A stretch of DNA of 64,000 nt from Arthrospiribacter ruber (GCF_019343195.1 NZ_RPHB01000001.1:1-64000), one strand, 5' to 3'. Counted from the stretch's first letter, positions 28,217-34,844 are shown. Notes: generated by a model from the letters alone, not told the origin. Program-made: numbers and translations.

Positions 28217-28789
28217 TTAATCTTTATGCTTTAATTTATTTAATATTTCCCATCTAGGGTCCGCAGGTTTTGAATCTCCGGCCTGCTCTGATGAATCACT
28301 GTCTTTGTCCTGATTTTCATCAGAAACGTATACCACTGTACCTTCCTCTTCTCCAAATTCATCTTCGTCTTCATCATCCATATAATCTGGATGGATTTTT
28401 TTGGCCGGAATGGCCAAAAGGATGAATTCGTAAATCAATTGAGCTACATTGATGCTCGACGTGTCTCTGGTAATCATCTGGACATCTTCACTGATTTCCT
28501 GTTCCATAGGTCCGTATTTGTATATCATCAACTCCTCATGGGTCAATGTATAATCAAATTCCTCCAAACTTCTGTCACAGGTCAGGCCTATGGTACCATT
28601 GATTTCAAAACTTGCCTCCATAAGAGAGGCGGTCTTGTTCAGATGTACATTTACTGTAAGATCGGCTCCGTTGACCCAATCGTCGGCTTCATAAAATCTG
28701 AAGAACTCATCACCTACATTAAACTCAAAAGTGTGTTTTCCTTCTTTCAGTTTGATGATGTCGATATCATACGTTCTCAAGAATTTCAT
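28217..28789 (-). CDS. DUF177 (YceD-like) protein
   Basis: 190 residues. Fits DUF177: ITLTCDRSLEEFDY-like core (here GTIGLTCDRSLEEFDYTLTHEEL), then an acidic C-terminus (DYMDDEDEDEFGEEEGT). The family is encoded before rpmF across bacteria and is linked to 23S rRNA or large-subunit assembly in some lineages. Upstream on the minus strand is TAAATTTG (complement of 28817-28824), a probable -7 element. Confidence 0.88.
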   Translation of the reverse strand: MKFLRTYDIDIIKLKEGKHTFEFNVGDEFFRFYEADDWVNGADLTVNVHLNKTASLMEASFEINGTIGLTCDRSLEEFDYTLTHEELMIYKYGPMEQEISEDVQMITRDTSSINVAQLIYEFILLAIPAKKIHPDYMDDEDEDEFGEEEGTVVYVSDENQDKDSDSSEQAGDSKPADPRWEILNKLKHKD

Positions 28790-28987
28790 GACTCCTCCCT
28801 CTAATTCAAGACCGCAAATTTAGGCAAATGCTTCAGAAAAATAAAATTTGGCTGAGATTTATTTTGAAAAAGGTTAGCGTCAAGGGATTGATTTATGCAA
28901 TGTTTTGCAAACTGCTTTAGATGAAGTGTTAAAATTCAGCAAATTCTGAATAAGCAAATACCATGTCCAAACCTTTATTTCTATTTT

Positions 28988-29122
28988 GAGGTCAACGGAT
29001 TCAGTTTGGAGACTTCGGACATTTCGGAGCACCTTCCTTTCAGCCTACTCCAATCGTTAATAAGATACAAATCTACTTCTTTAAACGAAACTGCCTGCTG
29101 GATCAAAGGTGATTTTTGAGTG
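28988..29122 (-). other. attC-like recombination site (cassette end, after toxin-antitoxin 1)
   Basis: About 135 bases after the first antitoxin gene. Read on the minus strand, the left core is degenerate (ACTCAAA before ATCACC) and the right core is GTTGACC (28988-28994). Between them are arms CACCTTTGATCCAGC and GTCTCCAAACTGAATCC. The same arms occur in the site at 31306-31435 (CACCTTGGATACAGC and GTCTCCAAGCTGAATCCC), and the two sites align along almost their whole length. That conserved imperfect palindrome is what an integron attC looks like. No intron is inserted here. Confidence 0.6.
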
Positions 29123-29141
29123 CGTATTTCCTTTCGAGTGC

Positions 29142-29447
29142 TTACAGGAATGTTAGCCCAATTCTCTTATTCAATCCTTGCTCGAAAATCCGGATCAAAG
29201 TTGACAACTGAATATTTCCTTTACCATTTTCAAGCTTTGAGATATAGCTTTTCTTTGTTCCTGCTTTTTCTGCCAATTGTTCTTGAGTCAGATTTGCTTC
29301 CTTCCTCGCTTCTTTTAGCATTTCGCTGATGATGAACATCTGAGCATTTTCTTCATACTTATTTCTGCTTTCACTTCCAATTTTTCCGTGCTCAAGTTCA
29401 ATCAGTTCATCGAATGTCTTGACTTTGCTATAATCCTTCATGATCAT
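29142..29447 (-). CDS. HigA-type antitoxin, XRE helix-turn-helix
   Basis: 101 residues (start ATG 29447; a second ATG at 29441 is possible). The C-terminal half is an XRE-type HTH: EMLKEARKEANLTQEQLAEKAGTKKSYISKLENGKGNIQLSTLIRI. This matches antitoxins downstream of RelE/HigB-type toxins (toxin-first order). Its start overlaps the toxin reading frame by 20 bases, so translation is coupled. It appears intact, whereas the toxin gene has a frameshift. It probably binds the palindrome at 29790-29807. Confidence 0.88.
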   Translation of the reverse strand: MIMKDYSKVKTFDELIELEHGKIGSESRNKYEENAQMFIISEMLKEARKEANLTQEQLAEKAGTKKSYISKLENGKGNIQLSTLIRIFEQGLNKRIGLTFL

Positions 29448-29780
29448 ATTTCTTTGTTTGATAATATTCCTTCATTAACCTTTCTGCTTTCTCCAATTCA
29501 TTCTTCGGAGTCTTTTGGGTATTTTTTTGAAAACCGTTGAACAGAACCACAAGCCTTCCTTCATCAAAGCAGCAAAAGATCCTGAAAATATTTGATTGAA
29601 ACTCAACTCTTATTTCATATAACCCCTCTGTTCCTTCAAGATGCTTGAGAAACTTTTCTGGTACCCTTTCCACTTGCTTGATCAGTTCAAAAACATACTG
29701 AATCTTACTCTTGACCTTTTCATTCTGGTTTGATAAAATTCAATAAAGTGGTTTTTATAAAAAATTATCTTTCTTACCAT
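29428..29780 (-). pseudogene. RelE/HigB-type toxin gene with N-terminal frameshift
   Basis: The natural start is ATG 29780: it gives MVRKIIFYKNHFIEFYQ and then the frame runs into a stop. The next frame supplies NQNEKVKSKIQYVFELIKQVERVPEKFLKHLEGT, then GLYEIRVEFQSNIFRIFCCFDEG and NGFQKNTQKTP, the typical Gp49-like/HigB core. Joining the two needs one extra base in the AAA run at 29729-29731 (CAAACC to CAAAACC). So a one-base loss separates the first 17 residues from the remaining ~100. A shorter product from GTG 29673 (81 residues) could still be made but lacks the first helices. A sequencing slip at this homopolymer cannot be excluded. Confidence 0.8.
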
Positions 29781-29785
29781 ATCTA

Positions 29786-29817
29786 CAAAGTTATCTCAAA
29801 AGATAACATTTCCCAAA
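29786..29817 (-). promoter_or_regulatory. Promoter and operator of toxin-antitoxin 1
   Basis: On the minus strand TTTG (29814-29817) and TAACTTTG (29786-29793) are 20 bases apart, a canonical Bacteroidota promoter. An 18-base palindrome GTTATCTTTTGAGATAAC (29790-29807) lies across the -7 element, as expected for an autorepressing antitoxin operator. The predicted start site falls on or next to the ATG at 29780, so the mRNA would be leaderless or nearly so. Confidence 0.65.
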
Positions 29818-29839
29818 AGTGGGACGTTCTTTTAATGCA

Positions 29840-29902
29840 CTCTAACAGCCAGGTTAATCCCTATACGGTCAGAGACCTCATTGTATGTGGTTAACCGGAT
29901 GT
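29840..29902 (-). other. attC-like site of toxin-antitoxin 2 cassette, split by intron
   Basis: Minus-strand reading: the left core (ATCCC)ATAAC is interrupted by the intron at 29903-30609, with its outer bases at 30610-30617. The right core is GTTAGAG at 29840-29846. Between are arms ATCCGGTTAACC and GGATTAACCTGGCT, which are near-complementary (TAAC-A-CC-GGTTAA on one side, TTAACC-GG-TGTTA on the other). Removing the intron with ends GTGTGCCC / CTCGAT restores the core. The compact ~70-base stem-loop fits a short attC. Confidence 0.6.
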
Positions 29903-30609
29903 GTGTGCCCAGCATGGGCATCTGGTATCGAAGAAACCAAATTATTCCAGAGGATAAAAGTCTCCGCCAGCTGGCGGACGAGTTGGTGAAGCCTGTTAGC
30001 AAGTCGCAAGCTGGTTGCCGTGAGGCATACAGTAAAGGAAGCGAGACTGCAAAATCCGGTACTGACGAACAGAGCCTGTCCCGAACATCGGGAAACGGCA
30101 TACGGAGGCCAGAAAGGGAGGGTAAGCAAGCACAACTTGTCCCGCTCAGCGGGATCTTTGCAAAGCCCGTAGCCAACAACCCCTTTTTGGTAGATGCCGC
30201 AGAGGACAAAGCAGGAGCTTTGGGCCAGGTTTGCGTGCAGCAGGAAGGAATATGTCCTTATCCCGCCATGCGGGACAGGCTCTGGGGAGATCTCAGAATC
30301 CACGAGATGGAATCCGAGAAGTCAGCAGAGGCCATAGTAGTCAATAGGACTTGAGCTTCGGAAAACCGAAGAGTTCTCACGAGTTGATGAAGGGCCGAAC
30401 GTATTGTGAAGTGAAAATTCGATAAGGAGCCACTGTGTAGCCTAATCTTAAAAGTAGCGGAAAGGGAGTGTTGGTGTAAAGAGCGGCATTTCTATGCTTT
30501 AGGAACCGCTCCCGCACGTGCGGGAAGACCCGTACTGCCTGTCCCGTATCGGGATACGGTGGTGTGAGGGGTGCTCCGCAGGCTTATGGCCTGCGGCCAT
30601 CCACTCGAT
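29903..30609 (+). mobile_element. Group II intron copy A, ORF-less, decayed by palindrome insertions
   Basis: Starts GTGTGCCCAGCATGGGC (5' GUGYG-type end with the first hairpin) and ends in a domain VI hairpin CCGCAGGC-TTAT-GGCCTGCGG followed by CCACTCGAT. No reverse transcriptase is present; domain IV is only a small stem-loop. Compared with copy B (31436-32019) it has about six extra GC palindromes: about 29972-29988 (TCCGCCAGCTGGCGGA), 30073-30092, 30135-30154, 30259-30281, 30509-30524 and 30537-30554. The last two interrupt domain V (GAACCG...AGACCCGTAC...ACGGTGGTGTGAGG), so it can hardly splice. It lies antisense to the cassette genes, inside an attC-like site. Reading frames in it are not genes. 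Confidence 0.85.
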
Positions 30610-30628
30610 TATGGGATCGTTTTTCTTT

Positions 30629-30913
30629 TCACGTGGATAAAGGATTAATTCTTAATTGACCACCTACAGCTTTTAATACTTTCATTATTGTTTCAAATTG
30701 GGGCTTTGATCCTGTTGATAGGGCTTTATACAAACTTGGCCTACTCATCCCTGTTTCTTCCGCTATTTTGGACATACCAATTGCTTTTGCGATGTGCCCA
30801 AGCGCAACAACTACATCATCATTATTCCCTTCCTCCAAAACAGAATTCAAATATTCTGCAATCATTTCTTTACTGTCCAAATAATCTGCAATATCAAATT
30901 TTGATGTTTCCAT
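30629..30913 (-). CDS. Antitoxin, HI1420-type addiction module antidote
   Basis: 94 residues. METSKFDIADYLDSKEMIAEYLNSVLEEG followed by VALGHIAKAIGMSKIAEETGMSRPSLYKALS and KPQFETIMKVLKAVGG matches the TIGR02684-type antidote (HTH of XRE/HigA class). It neutralises the RelE-family killer encoded just upstream (4-base gap) and would repress the operon. Intact. It ends 15 bases before the split attC-like core at 30610-30617. Confidence 0.9.
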   Translation of the reverse strand: METSKFDIADYLDSKEMIAEYLNSVLEEGNNDDVVVALGHIAKAIGMSKIAEETGMSRPSLYKALSTGSKPQFETIMKVLKAVGGQLRINPLST

Positions 30914-30917
30914 ATTT

Positions 30918-31217
30918 CTACTTTTTTATCCTATTCCAAATTTCCTTTGCTTTTTCAATATCCTTTTTTTGAGTTGATTTTTCTCCCCCTAAAAGAAGAA
31001 TAATGATTTTGCCTTCTCTTTCCTTGAAGTAGATTCTATATCCTTTGGCATAATCTATTCTCAATTCATGAATACCTTCACCAACCGGTTTACAATCTCC
31101 GAAATGTTCGTCAATTTCAAGTTTCTGGATCCTGAACAAAATTTTCGCTTTTGCTCTTAGATCCTTCAATTTTCTCAACCATTAGTCAAATTCAACAGTC
31201 TTTTCAATAAAATACAT
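30918..31217 (-). pseudogene. RelE-family killer toxin gene with early stop codon
   Basis: From ATG 31217 the frame reads MYFIEKTVEFD, then TAA at 31184-31182, then WLRKLKDLRAKAKILFRIQKLE and the rest of a HI1419-type (TIGR02683) toxin: DCKPVGEGIHELRIDYAKGYRIYF and LLLGGEKSTQKKDIEKA. Family members have Lys at this place (FDKWLRKL), so an AAA to TAA change has ended the gene at codon 12. An 86-residue form could start at TTG 31178 but would lack the first strand. The antitoxin downstream is intact. Confidence 0.82.
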
Positions 31218-31305
31218 TTAATTATCTGTCTTCATTCGGATACAAAATTACATGTTTTTTCTAGGTTTAAAAAGTTACTTCGAATATACTTAGGGTCTTT
31301 TAAAA

Positions 31306-31435
31306 TGTGCCATAACGGGATTCAGCTTGGAGACGGCGGGCCTTCGGAGCCGTTCGCTTCCAGCCTACTCCTGACTTTTTAAAGATACTAAACTTTCTAT
31401 TTACTCTGGACCGCCCGCTGTATCCAAGGTGATGT
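31306..31435 (-). other. attC-like site of the DUF262-HEPN cassette, split by intron
   Basis: Minus-strand reading: the left core GTGCCCAAC is formed by 32027-32020 plus 31435-31434 once the intron is removed. It fits the attC consensus RYYYAAC. The right core is GTTATGGCAC (31306-31315). The arms ACCTTGGATACAGCGGGCGG and CCCGCCGTCTCCAAGCTG are complementary with bulges, as in attC folding, and the central loop holds about 65 bases. The total is about 138 bases, near the length of long chromosomal-integron repeats. The HEPN gene reads into it. Confidence 0.68.
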
Positions 31436-32019
31436 GTGTGCCCAGCATGGGCATCTGGTATCGAAGATACCAAATTATTCCAGAGGGTGAAAGTCCCTTA
31501 CAGCCAAGTTGGTGAAGCCTGTTAGCAAGTCGCAAGCTGGTTGCCGTGAGGCATACAGTAAAGGAAGCGAGACTGCAAAATCCGGTACTGACGAACAGGA
31601 ACGGCATACGGAGGCCAGAAAGGGAGGGTAAGCAAGCACATCTTTGCAAAGCCCGTAGCCAACAACCCCTTTTTGGTAGATGCCGCAGGAATCGGAGGAA
31701 GGAATATGTCCTTACCTGGGGAGATCTTGGAATAGACTCGGTTTCTATGTGCCAAGAAGTCAGCCGAGGTCATAGTAGCTACTGGAAACAAGCCCTGAAA
31801 TACAGGGAAGCCTTACAAGGTAGTGAAGGACTGAACATCGGGTGAAGTGAAAATTCGATAAGGAGCCATCGTGTAGCCTTATCTTAAAAGTAGCGGAAAG
31901 GGATAATCGGTGAAAAGAGCGGCTATCCTATGCTTGATGAACCGCCGTATACGAGACCCGTACGTACGGTTGTGTGAGGGGTGCTCCGCAGGCTTATGGC
32001 CTGCGGCCATCCACTCGAT
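31436..32019 (+). mobile_element. Group II intron copy B, ORF-less
   Basis: 584 bases. 5' end GTGTGCCCAGCATGGGC; domain V is recognisable as GAACCGCCGTATACG-AGACC-CGTACGTACGGTTG then TGTGAGG; domain VI is the perfect hairpin CCGCAGGC-TTAT-GGCCTGCGG; 3' end CCACTCGAT. Domain IV is a short stem (GATAAGG / CCTTATC) with no reverse transcriptase, so movement would need a protein from elsewhere. One hairpin shows compensating changes relative to copy A (CCCTG..CAGGG here, CTTCGG..CCGAAG there), which supports a folded RNA. It is antisense to the cassettes and inserted in the attC core, as reported for class C-attC introns. Class assignment is inference. Confidence 0.82.
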
Positions 32020-32677
32020 TGGGCACAGTATTTCCTTTAATGAATTTTTTTGTCAAGGCTGAATTTTCAATTTGGTTCTTGAATTCAATCATTAAAGCTA
32101 ATATTTCATTTCTTAAGTCAATTACATCTTGAGAATCGATCTCCAAATATTCTCCATGTGCAATATGATTTCTTTTTGCTAACATTTTTTCGTCAATCAG
32201 CTTCTCTTTTATTTCAAACGCATCATACGATAAGTCTAAACACCAAATGATTTCTCTAAGCACTGATGAAGAGAGGTTTGATTCAGTATCAATAACAGAT
32301 TTAAACGGAATATTAGCTCTAGTTTCCATATTGCTATCGAAAAAATCTATTATAGACCCATAGGTTGAATATTTTTTTGAATTCTCGAATATTTTGGAAT
32401 ATGAACCAAGAGATATTGTTAAGAAACTCTTTGATAATTCTGAATTCTTCAACCTTTGGGAAGCAATATATTCTAGGTAATACCTTCCTGCCAATTTCAA
32501 AAAGCCTTCCCAATGAGCATAAATCATTGCTATTGCGGATCGCATTAAAACATTTTTTTTATGCTTGGGAATTGATTCTGATTCAATAAGATATTTTATT
32601 TCGGAAAGTTCCTTTTTCCTCCAAGCCAATTGGTCAGAAAGACTGCTGCTTAAATCGTCTAAAGTTCTAATTCTCAT
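31994..32677 (-). CDS. HEPN-domain protein, MAE_28990/MAE_18760-like
   Basis: 227 residues, all-helical. HEPN ribonuclease motif RNHIAH (Arg169 to His174, RxxxxH) near the C-terminus, with YAHWEGFLKLAGRYY (about 53-67) as the conserved first-helix pattern of the MAE_28990/MAE_18760 HEPN family. These proteins cut RNA in toxin or defence systems and are found beside DUF262 genes. Its start overlaps the DUF262 stop by 11 bases. The last eight residues (NRVDGRRP) are encoded by the antisense strand of the group II intron; without the intron the frame would continue NITLDTAGGPE. Confidence 0.82.
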   Translation of the reverse strand: MRIRTLDDLSSSLSDQLAWRKKELSEIKYLIESESIPKHKKNVLMRSAIAMIYAHWEGFLKLAGRYYLEYIASQRLKNSELSKSFLTISLGSYSKIFENSKKYSTYGSIIDFFDSNMETRANIPFKSVIDTESNLSSSVLREIIWCLDLSYDAFEIKEKLIDEKMLAKRNHIAHGEYLEIDSQDVIDLRNEILALMIEFKNQIENSALTKKFIKGNTVPNRVDGRRP

Positions 32678-33767
32678 TTCCTGCGAACAATTCTCTTCCT
32701 AATGGTAATAAATGAGGCAATCGAGAATTCGCTCTAATCCCCGAACCAGACCATTGTTGATAAGTAGCATTGGTAAATAGATTTTGGGCTCTTTGTCGTG
32801 TTTCTTCTGCAGACGGGAAGTTTGGATAATTAAAACCAAGTCCATAAGAAATAACCTCATACGGTGTAAGTAAGAACCCTCCTTTATATGTACTATTTGT
32901 GTATCTTCTAAACGAGTTTTCTCCTACAGATTCAATTATGTGATCGAACGTAGATTTAAATCTGTTCTCTGCTGCTTGTTGATCAAATCCTTCTGAAAAT
33001 AAATTAATCATTCTTTCAGTTATGAATTGTCCAACGTCTTTTGAACGGTCAAAGTCTGCCATTTCTAAAGTCGAAAAGATTAAAAATCTAAGGGCTAATT
33101 CTATATCATATTGTTCATTGTTATTTTTATCACTTAAGGAAATTGCTTCTTGAAAGTTTTGGTAATCAGCCAGAGACTTGAGCCATAAGAATGATTCTTT
33201 ATTAATCATTACTAAAATGCAATTCCGAACTTCTTGAGGTGTTAAATCTGAACCTCCCGTATTGAGCCGCTGAAACAATTCAAACTTTGCCTTATCATCA
33301 CTTTCTCTAAGTATTATACTGACGCTTAGCTTTGATCTTTTAATGAGTAGACGTTGTTCTTGGCCAAAAGAATTTTGAAGATCTTCAGGATCATTCCATT
33401 TTTTCCCTTCAAGTGAAGGTAAGTATTTGGTTTTTTCTAAGATTAATGGAGGTTTAATACTTCCATTTTCATCCTTTAATATTCCAAAGAACTCGTAAAG
33501 CGTTGAAAGTCTCTGCAGGCCATCTACTACATCCCATATTCCATCTTTTCGTTGGCTCACAAAAATTGGCGGAATAGGTATCCCTAGTAAAATTGATTCT
33601 ATTAAATTGCTTTTTTGATTTGGAGACCATCTATAAAATCTTTGGAATTCTGGATGAATATCAATCTCTTTATTTTCATAGAGACTTTGCCATTCTCCTA
33701 TTGACATTGAAAGATCATCCGTTCTGATCTCGCTCCGCCTTTCAATTATTTCCTTTTCTAAACTCAT
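32667..33767 (-). CDS. DUF262 domain protein (GmrSD/ParB-like)
   Basis: 366 residues. DUF262 signatures: PEFQRFYRWSPNQKSNLIESILLGIPIPPIF at about 39-69 and the ParB-like catalytic/nucleotide motif DVVDGLQRLSTL at 79-90. C-terminal helical region, no obvious HNH (DUF1524), so it is the GmrS-like half without its own nuclease. With the overlapping HEPN gene it forms a two-gene unit: DUF262 as nucleotide-dependent sensor/switch and HEPN as RNase effector (inference). AT-rich relative to neighbours. Its start lies 22 bases after a GTTGGGC recombination core, as for a cassette gene. Confidence 0.85.
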   Translation of the reverse strand: MSLEKEIIERRSEIRTDDLSMSIGEWQSLYENKEIDIHPEFQRFYRWSPNQKSNLIESILLGIPIPPIFVSQRKDGIWDVVDGLQRLSTLYEFFGILKDENGSIKPPLILEKTKYLPSLEGKKWNDPEDLQNSFGQEQRLLIKRSKLSVSIILRESDDKAKFELFQRLNTGGSDLTPQEVRNCILVMINKESFLWLKSLADYQNFQEAISLSDKNNNEQYDIELALRFLIFSTLEMADFDRSKDVGQFITERMINLFSEGFDQQAAENRFKSTFDHIIESVGENSFRRYTNSTYKGGFLLTPYEVISYGLGFNYPNFPSAEETRQRAQNLFTNATYQQWSGSGIRANSRLPHLLPLGRELFAGNEN

Positions 33768-33788
33768 GTGATATCATTATTATATTGT

Positions 33789-33824
33789 GCCCAACGTCTT
33801 GCTTTCCTCTGTATAGCGGAAAGC
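33789..33824 (-). other. Recombination core and hairpin at the left end of the cassette array
   Basis: Minus-strand reading: hairpin GCTTTCC (33824-33818)...GGAAAGC (33807-33801), then GTTGGGC at 33795-33789, an exact GTTRRRY core, immediately before the DUF262 cassette. The same GTTGGGCAC string is regenerated on the plus strand at the other end of the cassette. It is either a further attC or the attI-like first site beside the recombinase remnant. Confidence 0.5.
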
Positions 33825-33887
33825 ATTCCATTTTAGTATGCTTTCTACTATATTGGGGAAATATATACTATAAAACTAAAAGAATTA

Positions 33888-34046
33888 TTATAAATCTAAA
33901 CCGTCTAATGGACTTTTAATTTGATCAAAGCCCTTAGTGGTTGCATTGGTGTATACTTGAGTGGTTTTGGGGCTTTCCTGACCTAACAATGACTGGGTAA
34001 ATCGGAGATCTGCCCCTTGCGCTATTAAGTGAGTAGTAAAATTAAC
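33888..34046 (-). pseudogene. C-terminal remnant of a tyrosine recombinase (integrase)
   Basis: An open minus-strand stretch of about 52 codons ends in TAA at 33890-33888. It reads VNFTTHLIAQGADLRFTQ, SLLGQESPKTTQVYTNATTKG and FDQIKSPLDGLDL. This is the C-terminal end of a XerC/D-IntI-like tyrosine recombinase: (RHS)FATHLL, LLGH, TTxxYTH and KSPLD-type ending. The nucleophile Tyr is kept, but the usual His of LLGH is Gln, and everything upstream is missing (TAG stop). It lies at the edge of the cassette array, with its 3' end towards the cassettes. Whether it was IntI or another integrase cannot be told from this length. Confidence 0.75.
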
Positions 34047-34157
34047 CTACTTTTGACTGTCAATTTATCTCTGATGCCATTGAGGAAATACATAGATTGA
34101 AATAGTAACACCCAACAATCCCTCTTATTTCAAAGTTGTTTGGATAAACTCACCGAT

Positions 34158-34760
34158 ATGAAAAATACCTCTTCTATACTTTTTTTCTTTTTGCTGCTTT
34201 TTATGCTCAACCCTTTACATACTTTTGCCCAATTTGAAAGTGAGAGTTTTAAAAAATTCAATGAAGAAAGAATTGATTTCAATAAAAGGGGTATGCTTAT
34301 TCTTGGATCCTGGGCAGTAGGTAATATGGCCTGGGGCGGAATAATGGCCGGAAACAGCACCGGACAAGAACGTGCTTTTCATCAGATGAACATATACTGG
34401 AATTCGGTCAACCTCATCATAGCTGGGTTTGGCTATTACAGTGCTATCAGAGAAGAGGCTTCATCGGACTTTTGGGAAACACAGCGGGCCCAGCAGCAAA
34501 TAGAAAAAGTCTTGCTCCTCAATACAGGTCTGGACCTGGCTTACATCGGTGGAGGACTTTGGATGCTGGAAAGAGGGAGACGTCTGGACGATGAGGTCCT
34601 CAGAGGTTTTGGGCAATCAGTGATGCTCCAAGGTGCCTTCCTGATGACTTTCGACCTGGTAAAATTCCTGATCCATAACCGGCACGCCAAGCAATTGCCC
34701 AAAATTTTTGAGCAGGTACACTTACATGGAAATGGACTTTCTTTTAGGATGACTTTCTAA
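34158..34760 (+). CDS. Membrane/secreted protein, probably DUF6992 family
   Basis: 200 residues from the ATG at 34158 (a TTG at 34140 is in frame but unlikely). Signal peptide ends HTFAQ. The mature part has several hydrophobic helices: GMLILGSWAVGNMAWGGIMAG, MNIYWNSVNLIIAGFGYYSA, VLLLNTGLDLAYIGGGLWMLERG and VMLQGAFLMTFDLVKFLIHNRHAKQL. This pattern fits a small family of Bacteroidota four-helix membrane proteins that I associate with DUF6992. Function unknown. It is the first chromosomal gene right of the mobile region. Confidence 0.72.
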   Translation: MKNTSSILFFFLLLFMLNPLHTFAQFESESFKKFNEERIDFNKRGMLILGSWAVGNMAWGGIMAGNSTGQERAFHQMNIYWNSVNLIIAGFGYYSAIREEASSDFWETQRAQQQIEKVLLLNTGLDLAYIGGGLWMLERGRRLDDEVLRGFGQSVMLQGAFLMTFDLVKFLIHNRHAKQLPKIFEQVHLHGNGLSFRMTF

Positions 34761-34844
34761 AGAAAATTTCCTCTGACAATTTCCGTCAATGATTTTTTAT
34801 TGAAGGGCAAATAGCTTTGATTTGTTACAGATCATTTTTGTCCT

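Noticed and set aside
29878-30354. Open frames of 125-157 codons on both strands, looking like proteins
   Set aside because: They lie wholly in or on the edge of group II intron A, are low in normal composition, and are not kept in copy B. They are side effects of the GC palindromes in the RNA.
29903-30609. Retron or diversity-generating element
   Set aside because: No reverse transcriptase and no template/variable repeat pair; the end sequences and domains V/VI fit a group II intron.
28988-31435. CRISPR array or tandem repeats
   Set aside because: The repeats are only two related ~130-base sites plus one short one, with genes between; no regular spacers.
31401-31845. Open frames of 82-99 codons across the second repeat
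   Set aside because: Same reason: they run through intron B and match the antisense of copy A frames, not any protein.
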